In this document: positions 46,479 through 57,400 of the stretch, piece by piece
How the letters are laid out: each line of letters opens with the position of its first letter
How positions within the stretch are numbered: the stretch's first letter is position 1
Source of the DNA: Asterochloris sp. CNOR1
Taxonomy: Eukaryota; Chlorophyta; Trebouxiophyceae; Trebouxiales; Trebouxiaceae
DNA length: 64,000 nt
NCBI GenBank assembly: GCA_963969365.1
Contig: OZ017753.1
Location: 2,294,001-2,358,000 of the forward strand
Reading direction: 5' to 3'
The notes under the pieces: generated by a model
What the model saw: the letters and a program-made list of their open reading frames with translations, nothing else
Databases searched by the model: none
Told to the model about the DNA's origin: nothing
Program-made: the position numbers and the translations under genes

Positions 46479-49400
46479 TCATGGCCAGAGCAATGACAAA
46501 CCGGGCCTTGGATGCCGTCGGCGGTAGAGGGTGATCACGTTCTGGTGCAGGATGGTCACAGCCAAGGCTACACCAACACCAAACAGCAGAGCCACCGCCA
46601 GCTGGCGTCTCCGGCTGAGTTCATGCCGATGTAGCCTGTAGGTATGGCACAGCCAGGTCCTATCTCGCTCCACCCGTCATCAGCACATGACAAGTTGGTT
46701 GGTGTGAAGCCTTTCAAGCCAGCTCACCTATAGAAGAACAGCGCTGGCAGCAGCATAGAAGAGCTGATGGAGCACGCTGCGCCCAAGATGCTCTCAAAAG
46801 AGCCTAACACGCTGAAGGTGACCACAGCAACCAGCAGGACCAGGCCAAAGATCAGAAATCGCATGGCAACTGCCCACCCAGGGCGCAAGGAGCGTCTGCT
46901 TCTGTCCTCTGCACACAGCAACAGGATGCCTTTCATCTCTTGGCTCATGCCTGCAGTGAGCTGCAGGACAGCCTCTCAACTGCTCTGGCACACAGCTGTG
47001 CACAGAAGAGCAGCGCTCGCTGCATACTGCAGCAACGTCTGGCGGGGTAGAGACATGAGACGGATGTATGCTCAGCAAAATGGCAGCGAGGGCTGCTTTA
47101 GTCAGCAGGGATGGTGCAACACAGTGGGGCTCATGCGGTTACACTTCCAAGCTGCTGCCAAGCCAGCCTAAAGGGGCCTCAGAGTGGAGCCATAGAGATC
47201 TCATGTGCTGCGCACCTTGAGGACACATGCCAAGCAGCATGTCCTGAAGGACCAGTATCTGCAGGAGAAGTGACGGCATGCCATCAGCGACAGCAAAGAC
47301 AAGCTGCAGCTGAGCAGGGCACCTCCTGCCTACCTGGGGACCCAGCACAGTGAAGGCATGCACACCAATGATGGCGCTGACCATCTTGTCAAACTGCAGC
47401 ACCAGACAGAAGAGGCCCATCAGAGCCCGCATGACCCCTGAGTCCCAATATTGTGGGCATCCCAGAGGGCAGCATGCTGCAATGATCAGCACCCACAAAA
47501 CTTGATGGTGCTTGAAGGGCGACCAGGACTCACCCTAATGTGCCCAAGGAGCTTTAGCTGGCCCAGCTGGGACATGTCCTGCAGGTCTGCTGTGATCAGC
47601 TGGGTGGCTGCCTCCCCAAAGTAAAAGTAGCCCACTGAGCCGACCAGCCCGTAGACTACCTGCAGGGTGTCCTGATGCCATGTGTGTTCCAATCGTAGCA
47701 GGCAGCTGGCACGCTCCAAAACAATGCAAGGCATCCTTGCCAGGCAGAGTTAGCTGTTGCCTGGTCCTGCAGGGCAGCATGCTGGTGCCCGCCTAAGCGT
47801 ACCATTGATATGGGATCACATACCCATGGTTCATTGACCCAATGACTGAGTGCAGAGAGACAGCGGAAGTGCTGAAACCAAGCAGTGGCCTGAAACTCAC
47901 CACCATCACACCAAAGGAGGCCCACAGGACTTGCTGGAATTTTTGAGGCTGCTGCATGCTGGCCCGGAGTGTGGGCAATGCCGAGCCAGATGGGCCTGAC
48001 AAGGCCACAGCAAAGATGCCAGCCGCCTCAGACCAGCCTGGGCCCAGCAGGGCATGCCCTGGCAGGGGCTGCAGCAAGCAGCAGGACATTTGCTGGTCAG
48101 TGCTATCTGCTGCCTGCAATGTCATGCCTCAAACTCTGAGATGTTTGCTGCTGTCACTTGGCCTCCACCCTAAAACAACAAAGTGGCTGCGCAGCGGCAT
48201 GGAAAGGGCCGAAAGGGCTCACTGTTGCCAGATCCTATCCAGCATGGGTTGAAGGGGGAGGCACAGAGGAGGACGTGAGCTCCTGCTGGCTCACCTGGAC
48301 ACGCAGGTACGATCTTGTAGGGTCACAAAGTGCCGTCCCCAGCACAGAACAAAAGAGAACAGAGGTACAACTGATGCCCAGAGCCGACAGGATGCTCACA
48401 TGTCTGCAGCTCAGCAGCAGCCTGTGAGCTCAGAAAGAACAATCCACAGGCCTTCTGCAGTCCTTTGGTCAGTGATCGGATGGCCACCAGACTCGCCTGA
48501 AATTTCCCATGAGCAGAATAGGGCTGACCAATAGCACTGCTGCTAGTATTGCCCAGTGGTGATGCTGCAATCTCAGAAGCCGCACATCCGGCGTGACTGC
48601 CTGCACTCCATGCAACATGCCTATGCCCGCATCTGCAGCAGACATGGCTGACGCATGGCATACCTCAATCTGATGCACGAGGAGGATGGTTTGCATGATA
48701 GCATAGCCTGCAAAGACACATGGCAGCTATCAGGAGAGGACAGCAGCACAAAGCGAACACTTAGGCAAGTGGCCTTCAGCAGCCCTCAGCCTTAACGGTG
48801 ACTTTTCACAAAAGTGCAGCCTGCCTGTGTACTCCACTGTGGTGACTATGCTGACCAATGCTCTGCCTGCCGTTCCAAAGGCTGCCGCGCCCACGCTGTG
48901 ATATGTCCTGCTCTCCATTGGCATGATGTCTAAGCACTTGAGCTGCAGGAGGCCTGCAGCAGATGCTGTGTAAGGACCTGCCGGCACATTGACAAAATTT
49001 GAAGGAGCACAGACTTGCCTGCCGCTCCAAAACATAGTGTGATCGCCAAAAGGGCAAGCACGGCGGCCCAGCCTCCTAGTCTAAATGCATAGGCTGCAGC
49101 TCAGCACTCAGGGTCAAGGTTGCACCGGAGGAGACAAGTGCCTCTCTGCAATTCAGCTAAGTACCAGAGCATTAGCAGCTCACCTGTTGACAGCAAGCCA
49201 ATGCCAATGAACAAGTTGCACACAGTGAAGCAAGCCTGGAAGACTGTGACTCCATCAGCCCTGCATGGCTGCTGCACCACGCTGTCTGTCTGTTCCCCTG
49301 CAAGGCTGTCGCCTGATGCAGGGCGGGCGGCTGCCTCCAAGTCATAGGCAGTGCTGGAACAGTCTTGCTCTGCGTGAGCCTCTGCGTGGCTGGCCCTCAG

Positions 49401-49490
49401 CCATGTCTTATTCCATGAGCTGCCGGTTGGAGATGATGGCCGGCCACCATGTTCCTGCTTCAGCTGCCATCTGGCAAAAGCCTCGCGCAT
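46479..49490 (-). CDS. Amino acid/auxin permease (AAAP family) transporter
   Basis: The start at 49490 (MREAFARWQLKQEHGG) opens a hydrophilic head of about 75 residues, then the first helix FQACFTVCNLFIGIGLLSTG, typical of AAAP carriers. Exons traced in frame: 49184-49490, 49019-49093, 48825-48953, 48664-48707, 48497-48600, a 19-nt micro-exon 48295-48313, and 47901-48113. Further exons near 47530-47680, 47330-47430, 46730-46945 and 46479-46670 end in TGA. Family hallmarks are LKCLDIMP..SRTYHSVGAAAFG, AAGIFAVALSGPSGSALPTLRASMQQPQKF, VGYFYFGEAATQLITADL and SFESILGAACSISSSMLLPALFF. Such permeases carry amino acids with protons across the plasma or vacuolar membrane. The substrate cannot be told from sequence. 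Three introns appear to start with GC instead of GT. The gene is divergent from the SRPBCC gene. Confidence 0.88.
48314..48824 (-). other. Two further GC-donor introns and a 19-nt micro-exon in the AAAP gene
   Basis: The exon ending at 48825 (VEYTG) is followed by GCAGGC and joins in phase to the exon at 48707 (YAIMQTILLVHQIE). The exon ending at 48497 (LLMGNFR) is followed by GCGAGT and joins to the micro-exon 48295-48313 (SYLRVQ). Both give the sequence order expected for AAAP proteins. The micro-exon has a normal GTGAGC donor. Confidence 0.6.
48954..49018 (-). other. GC-AG intron in the AAAP gene (65 nt)
   Basis: The exon ends GGAGCGGCAG and the next base pairs are GCAAGT, the standard GC-donor consensus. 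The next exon (GGC CTC CTG CAG) follows a CTGCAG acceptor in the right phase, giving AAGLLQLKCLDIMP as expected for the family. No GT donor nearby keeps the frame. Confidence 0.7.
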
Positions 49491-49919
49491 TTTGGCAGCC
49501 CTGGCTGCACCTTGCTGATTTGCATCTTGATTGATGGCTGCCCTGCAATGGAGTCAGGAGAGCTCCTTCCTTCTTGCTGGCTGCTGTGGAGCAACAGGGC
49601 TGAAGCAAGCCATGTTGGAGCAAATCATCCTGACCTAGAACCCTGCTGGTTGACGGAGCCGGCTTCACTGCCCTCTGAACTGAGGATCAGAGACTGCTGC
49701 AGCTCCGACATGAGTGGTATGTGTGAAGGCAACTTTTCTTCTAGGTATGCATGGGTCCGACACTGATTAATCAGAGCTGAAAACGCCACGTGAATTGCAG
49801 CAGACCATTGCAGCACACCTTGCAATTGATGCCACCTTTTTCATCACTCTTCCCGTCGTGGAGCTCCCCACAACATAAAACTGCAGAACAACCATCACAG
49901 GAGCCAGGCCCATACAGCA
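49491..49919. promoter_or_regulatory. Divergent promoter, AAAP permease / SRPBCC protein
   Basis: A 429-bp spacer between opposite start codons. It contains a plus-strand ORF from about 49790 in another frame that I do not take as coding. No specific motif was assigned. Confidence 0.4.
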
Positions 49920-51088
49920 ATGTCGAGAAATTTGAGGAGAACGTACGCGAGTCTGCTGACAAACAGCCAGCCTGAAAGCGCAGCACTCAGGTGGTATGCT
50001 CACCTGCAGGACATGTCCTTGATGGTCAGGCAGCAGCCAGGCTTCCTGTGCCGCCTCCAGTTGCAGGCCAAGATTCCGATGCCTCCAGACAAGGTGTATG
50101 ACCTCCTTGTCGCACCAGAGAACTCTAGGTGGTTCAGCTCAATCAAGGTACATGTTTGCGTCCCTGTGAGGGACTGCCTCATGTGCCACACCCCCTGACG
50201 CTGCAGCCAGAACCGCCCTTGCTTTCCTGCTGCAGAAAGTCAACCAACGCAAAGTTTTGGAGGATAACCGTAGGGGCAGGCAGAAAGTGTTTGTGGAGCA
50301 GGTAAGCTCTTAGACATGCTTGCCGTTGGCAGCGGCTGCATCAGCTTTGCACATGGAGGCCAAATGTGTTGCGCTGCTGCCCTTCAGGTAGGCCAGTGGA
50401 AATTTCTGAGGTTTCATGGAGAATTCTCGACCAAGCTTATAGTGGAGCAGGACAGGCACAAGCGGACTGTGGACTTCAAGCTGGCAGAGCCAGGCCTGAT
50501 GAAGGACTTTGCAGGCCTGTGGCGTGTGGAGCCTTATGAGGAGCTCAGTCAGGGCGGCAAGTCAGGGAAGACACAGCGCCAGACACGAGGTAGGTGCTAT
50601 ACCACAGGAGGCTAGCCATCCAGAACGGCATTACTTGCACTGAGCAGTCTATGAAGTGAGGCTGCAATGTTGCTATCTCCTGACCAGCGTCCACTGAAGC
50701 ACAGCCACACACACAGCAACCAACTGTTGCTCTACAGAAAGCTGGCGATGGCCAGGGTTTGGCAGCTCCAAGGCTTCTCTAGTGACCCTTGAGCAGAGCA
50801 TCCTGCCAGGTATGGCAGCATGAGCCCCCCGTGCCTGAGCGAAGCACTGTGAGCGTCACTGCTGGTGCACTGCCTGCAGGATTTTTGCCTCCCAAGCCTT
50901 TTGACAGGCTTTTGAAAGGTGCAACCTGTCTCTGTTGACATACAGTCATTGCTAACATTCCACTCATGGTCAGAGAAATTACCTGTCAGCGCTGACATGC
51001 AGGAGTGGCGTCCAAACAGATTCAGACCATCATGCGCGACCTCAGAATGGAAGTGGATAGACGCACACGCTCTGCCAGCCTGGCTTGA
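49920..51088 (+). CDS. SRPBCC/START-like (polyketide cyclase, COQ10-type) protein, 230 aa
   Basis: Six exons (49920-50147, 50236-50301, 50388-50589, 50738-50809, 50880-50918, 51003-51088) keep frame and total 693 nt. The core LQAKIPMPPDKVYDLLVAPENSRWFSSIKKV matches the start of the SRPBCC hydrophobic-ligand fold, in which a sheet around a long helix binds a lipid or small molecule. It is followed by GRQKVFVEQVGQWKFLRFHGEFSTKLIVEQD and KRTVDFKLAEPGLMKDFAGLWRVEP. The C-terminal part SLVTLEQSILP, FLPPKPFDRLLKG and KQIQTIMRDLRMEVDRR resembles plant plastid or mitochondrial proteins of this group. The N-terminus MSRNLRRTYASLL could be a mitochondrial presequence. The ligand is unknown. It is divergent from the permease and upstream of the second PPR-cyclin gene on the same strand. 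Confidence 0.82.
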
Positions 51089-51427
51089 CGCTGTGCTGCT
51101 GCCCAGTCTGCCCATATGGCTGCTGGCCCATGCCCAGCTGACGAACCATTTTCTCTGCACTGATGCACAGTTGGACAGGAAATCACCCCCATGAGAGGGG
51201 ATTGAGCCCTGCATCTTTTGGTAAAATAGGCTGACCAGTCCAACACATCCTGCACCCTGGCCAGCAGCAACCACGACATCTGACTCTACAATTGAACTTT
51301 TCTGCTCCCCTTCTCTGCCTCGGGAGATTGCCTTAAGAAGGCCGCAAGATTGCCCGCACAAGGCTTTCACCCGGGCACCCTCAGCCTGAGGCTGCTCAGC
51401 GCAAGCCTGAAGTTCCAGGGAACCGAC
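51089..51427. other. Spacer before PPR-cyclin paralogue 2
   Basis: 339 bp between two plus-strand genes; it should hold the promoter of the second PPR-cyclin gene. The open frame upstream of the chosen ATG at 51428 extends back to about 51350 without another ATG. No motif was recognised. Confidence 0.4.
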
Positions 51428-54400
51428 ATGGATCCGCCGGGGGGGGACCCCAACAAGTGGCTTTTGCCGAAGGAGACCTCGGCCTTCCATCAAGCGGCAG
51501 CTGCCCCGTTCTCCGACGGTTCATCCCTGCCAACAGCTGACAGGGTGGCCACCCTGCCCCCTCCCCTGCAGCAGTCAGGGGGCTTGGAAGACTGCTTCAG
51601 GCGCGCCATCAGCGCAAGTACAAGCATGGACGCACCCATGCTGCAGAGCGCCAGCTCTGGGCCTGAGCTACACAGTTATGGGGCTCTCCCAAGCCAGGGC
51701 CGCATGCGCAGCGAGCTGGGGGGCTACAGATTTGGCCCCCAGGCTGGGTTTGATGTCAGATATCAGGGAAGCAGCAGGCGCCCCCAGCAGGGGCTGGCCT
51801 TCCCCCAACCGTCGAATGGGTCCCACAGATACCAGATGGCGCCAGAGAGAGGCCAGGGCTACAGGTGAGGCGCCATGCATGCTGCCAAGGCTGCTGGGTG
51901 CCTCAAGAAGCCTGGGGGATGAAGCCATTAGCTAAGCTCCCAGTCTGCATGACTGGGAACTTCAAGTGACATGTACTCCCCGTTGTGTGTACTATACTGC
52001 TGAGTCCTTGGGACAGCAAACCTGCCATGCCCAAGTCCTGTGTGTGCGCAAGTGTGTGGCCTTAAGTACTCTTCTCTGAGACACTGTGTAGTGTGACAAT
52101 CTAACGGTGCCAGGACTGACACACACGTCACGGCACCAGGCGCCACCCTGCTGGCTGAAATGCACAGCTGGGAACTGTGCCAGTGCTGCCAGCCCTCACA
52201 AGTCAGGACACCACTGCAAATGCGCTTACATGCTGCTGTGCAGGAAGCTGTGGCAGCAGGTCACTCAGGTCAACAGGGGGCAGAGGCTGGGAGATGCCAA
52301 CAGCATGCCCCTCTCCGACTGCACTGTAGAGGATCTGCTGCGCATCGTTAGAGCCCTGCCGGCCGAGGAGTCTGCCGTCAAGGCAGTCAGCCAGGGGCTG
52401 CAGTACCTGGACTCTCGGGCGGTGGCTGCCCTGCTCAAGGTGAGCTTCTGCCCCCTGCTCTCAGGCAGCAGCATGACACAGACGTGAGCAGAGGTGCTGG
52501 CCCCTGCTGGCACTGAAGATGGCCCGAACGTGCTACTTGGGGCCTGTGTCAGCTGCTGGTCACCGATTGTTCAGGCGGGTAAATATGCTTCTGCATTATG
52601 GCTGACAATGGCTGAAACGTCTGAGTAGGTGCCTGTGCCAGTGGCAGCCATGCGCATCTTCTCTGTTTGCCAGAGCATAGGAATGGGGTTCTGTCAGCAT
52701 TGTTGCCGCGTTAAAATGCAATTGGAGAGTTTGGACAGGATAGTGACTCATGCAAGTCAAAATCCACTGTCAATACACTGTAGTGTTCTAACTTGCTGCC
52801 ATCCAGCATGGAGCTGGACATCAAGTGGGTCATTGGTGATGGGTGATTATCATGATCCTGCAACATGCATGTGCTGAATATGCACATCCCACCAGCTGAG
52901 ATGAGGGTTTGCCCAAGGTGATGTCAATGCTGCCACATGGAGCGCCAATATAGGTGTTCTGGCCAGGCTGTCAAACACTTGGCTGGCCGGAGGCCAGACA
53001 CACACTTCAATGAATAATCAGCGTGATGCGTTCTTAATGTACTGTGCAGGAGCTGGCAAAGGCGGGGCTGTCCCATCGCGCAGCAGAGCTGTTTGACTGG
53101 ATGCGGCGGCTTCCAGACGGTCATGAGCTGGCCTCGCTGTGCGATGTCTACACCTACACCACAGGCAAGCACATCAGCCTGGGGACAGGACTGGCTGCAG
53201 CTGAGTGCATCTGCAGGAGCTCAATCTTGCCCTGCAACAAGCCCAGGGGCGCCTGGCATCAGACCCCTTAGCATTCCCTGCTGCAAGTGTGGCGCAGCAA
53301 GCTGGCAGCAGGCACAGAGCTTGCCTGGGCTGAGCAGCTGGGCAAGGGCCGCTGCCTGCATCTGGTCTGCTCTGGCTCAATTGCTAAGCAGGGGGCTGCT
53401 AGCCACCAGCATGAGCAAGCTTGAATCATCAGGGGGCGTATCCAGGGGGGCATCAAGGCAGGGCTCACTCTTCGCACTGATTGCTGCAATTTTCATGACA
53501 TTCACACCCCTGCCCTGCAGTGATCAGCCAGTGCGGGTCCCACCAGCAGCTGCGAAAGGCGCTGGAACTGGTGGCAGAGATGCGCACGCGGGGCATCCCC
53601 TGCAACGTGCACACCTTCAGCGCGCTAATGAACGTGTGCATCAAGGCCAATGAGCCTGAGCTGGCGCTGGATGTGTACCAGCAGCTGCAGGCAAGCACCT
53701 GAACAGGGCATGCTGCATCTGCTGTCAGGGACGGAGAATGCAGATCCCAGCTTGACACTAAGGCTAGCTTGTCTCTGGGGTACCTGCTTTGACAGCAACA
53801 TGCAGGGTGACTTGTACTGCAGACGGCTGGACCTTGAGACCACTCAGTAGCCCGGCAGCCCAAGAGCCTTTGCCAGCTCTGCAGCTCAGCACCCCACTGT
53901 CGCTGGATGCCATGGGGAGGTGTCTCTGGATGGTGCAGCTCGTTGCCATTGTCATGCCTGCTGTCCTGAGCTCCAAACCTCCTTCTGCAGAGGGAGGGCT
54001 GCACCCCCAATTTGGTGACCTACAACATCCTCATTGATGTTTATGGCAAGTCGGGGGCCTGGCAGGAGGCAGTCAAGGTGCTGGACGCCCTCCAAGCACA
54101 GGTGAGCCCTGACACAGTGAGCCGCTGCTGATGTGGAGAAACTGTACAAAGATCACCTTTGCTTGCACATGGGAAAGCCTTTACTGGGATCAGCATGTTC
54201 TTAAAGTATAGCAAGCTGCCTCATATGCTGCAAATATATTTCGGTGTCTTTCTGTTCGCACTGGCTTCCATGCACAAAGCATCAGCAAGCCTGGCAGCTT
54301 GCCAGCTGTTAGGCAACTCTGCAATCTGTGTCACTGCTGACCACTGCGCACGACCCTGCAATGCGCCCTGTGCAGGCTGTCGTTCCTGAGACACGGACCT

Positions 54401-57400
54401 ACAACACAATCATCAATGCATGCAATCGCAGCGGGCAGCCAGACGAGGGGTACAAGGTGTATGAGCGCATGCTAAGGGAGGGGGCAGTGCCCAGCGCCAC
54501 CACCTACACTGCCCTCATCTCAGCATATGGCAAGATTGGCAAGGTGGGCAAGTAGGCTTGGTGCAGCTCAGTGCAGGCTTAAGTGATGAGTGTAAGCGGT
54601 ACCATGCACGCTGAAGGAAGGGGCAGTGCCCTACGCCACCATCTACGCATCAGCAAGCAGGCTTGGTCGGGATCAGTGCAGGTTTCATATCAGGGATTGA
54701 AGGTGTGTGGCCAACATGCTGTAGGAAGTGGCAAATGCCCAGCGCCACCACATGCACTGCCCTCATCTCGACCTAGGGTAAGGTCAGCAATGTTGTCATC
54801 CTGTGCAGCTCAGTGCACAAAGGTTCCAGTTGTGACTTGGCCTTACATCGAGTTGAGATCAAGGGTGCAGGCTTCATGAGCAGAGTGTGAATGTTGAAGG
54901 CCTGACGCAGCCAGCTGCTGCACCCAGGTGTCACCTGGGGGAAGCTGGCGTGCTGCCAACTGACACCTGCTGCACCAGTCCTTCTTGCTGTGGGAGTATG
55001 TCGCTTGAGTGATGCACCCAAAGAGCCTTGGCATGTACAGCGGCTCGTTGTTGTGCATGCTGCCCAGGCTGCAGCACTACCCTGACTGACTACCCGCAGT
55101 CAGTCCCACACAACTGTCAGATAGATTTCGAGAACTAGTTAGCTGCACCGCCTGCAGGTGGACAAGGCCCTCAAGATCTTCCAGGACATGATTGCGCATG
55201 GCTGCGAGCGCAATGTCATCACCTACAGCTCCCTCATCAATGCCTGTGAGAAGAGCGGGCGCTGGCAGCTGGCCCTGCAGCTGTTTGACGACATGCAGCG
55301 CGATGGGTGCCACCCCAACGTGGTGTCATACAATGTCCTTGTCTCCACCTGCGCCCAGGGTGAGCATACCTGTGTTGATGGAGAGAGTCAGCATGGCTGC
55401 AGGGGAGTCCCAGCTCGCCTATGGCAGATTTACTGCCAGGTTGTAGTGCTGGCAAGCATTTGGTCACTACAACTTTACATACCTCAAGCTCTTCACTGCA
55501 GCTGCACTCTGCTCTTGTTGTCAGCCGGACGGTTTGGTTGTCAGCTTTGGCATGTTGATCAGCATGCCAGTCCATGACACCACAAGCTTGCCTATCTGCA
55601 TCTCTGCGTTGCTGCGCCCCCAGCATCATTTCTCACTGGGCAGGTGCACTTGTTGCTGTGTCTACACTCTTCAATGGGTCACTCAAGAGCTTGCCTTACT
55701 TGCCCGCAGCTGGGCAGTGGGCGGCTGCCCTGGGCGTGGTTGAGCGCATGGAGGCGCGCGGCTGTCGCCGGGATGCAGCCACCTACAGCCTCCTGCTGAC
55801 CGCGCTTGACAAGGGGCACCAGTGGAGGCGTGCTCTACAGGTGAGCCGTTACTGGCTTCGTCCATGGTGAAAGGCGTGGCCCCTTGTTTTGCCTGTAGGC
55901 TGCCTGCATCGCTGGGTGAAGCAGTGCCACCAATGCTTGCATCACTCCCCACAGCAGCTAACATCAGCCAGCAGCTTCCCGCTCACTGGGCCACTGCCCG
56001 CCTCTCCCCCTTTTCTCAGCAGTCCTGCTTGCGGCATAACATGCAAGCACTAACAGGCCTCTCAAGGACTGCCACCCTTTTGTATGGTCGAGGCTTGCAG
56101 CCTTGGGGCCTTCAAAGAAAGTTGTGTGCGCCAAGCTCACCAATTTTGCCTTCAGATCCTGGAGGAAGTGCACCCTTGGGGCCTTACACATAACATTTCC
56201 CTATGCGGTTAAGCTCACCCTGTGTACCTGCAGGTTCTGGAGGACATGCAGGCCCAAGGCCTGCGCCTGGATGTGGGGGTTTACAACACAGCCATCGACA
56301 TTCTGGTGCGCAGCGGCGTGCTGGCAGCGCAGCAGCAGGGGCTGCAGCTGTACCAGGCCGCCAACCGCCAGGGGCTGCTCAGGTAAGTCGCTGCCTTGCG
56401 GCACACTCTGGTGGCTATTTGACGAGTGGAGAGAATGTGTGGTGGTTGTGGGCTAGAGGTGTTGCTACTTAGTGAGTGCAAAGGTCATGTCATGCTCTGA
56501 AGTCAGGGGCTGCTCCACTGAGATTCCGCTCTGTGTCATGTATTGGTGGCTCTCTATTGCAATTGTCTGGTGCTGATCAGATCTAAGTCCATTAGCCAGC
56601 CAGACAGCTGGCAGCCATCTCATCATTCTCTATGGGGAGCTGGAGTTGCAAGGGTCGGCTTCTCTTGGGAGACAGGCACTGGCTCTCAACTCAAACCTGG
56701 CCAGCCTACCTCTGCGCCTGCAGGGTCTACATGCATTGCCTGGCTGGTTCCCAGCATGGCCACAGACATGGGCACCAGCTTCCCCAGCCTCTGCCTGCCA
56801 GCGCTTGACTCCCAGACATCATGTGCTGATCCGCCTCCATTGCCCCTGCGCAGGCTGGCCCCCCACTCAGCCACAGACGTGGGCATTCTGGCCTACTCCC
56901 TAGGCGCCACCCTGCTGGCTGCCATCCAATGGATTGGCGACCTGCGTGTGCGCGTCCTGAGCATCAGCGTAGCAAAGCCCACAGGCTCCTGCGTGTGGGG
57001 CCTGGTGCTGCTGCGGGGCAAGCAGGCGCGCCCAGAGCCAGCAGCTGGCTCAGTGCTGGAGGTGCTCTCAGGCATGCTCCAGGCCTTTCAGGCGCCTATC
57101 ACCACCTCTGTGCTGCCCCAGGTCAGTGCTGTGTGTCAAACTCGATAGGGCATTGTAGATGACCTCTGTGCTGCAGCAGATGGGCGCTGTGTGTGCATTT
57201 GCTGGATCAAACTCTGCTGTCTGGCCCTCAGCGCAGTTCTGTCCAAGCTGAGCCGGAGCTGTAAGCTGCCTGGGGCTTGCCATCGCTCTGTGTCTCCCAG
57301 CATGCTGCCAGTCATGTCAGTGCACAAGATCACCAAGAAGGCATTGAGTTGGCAGCTACAGCACCTGCAGCTTTGCAGCGCCTCACAGCCAGCGCCTCTT

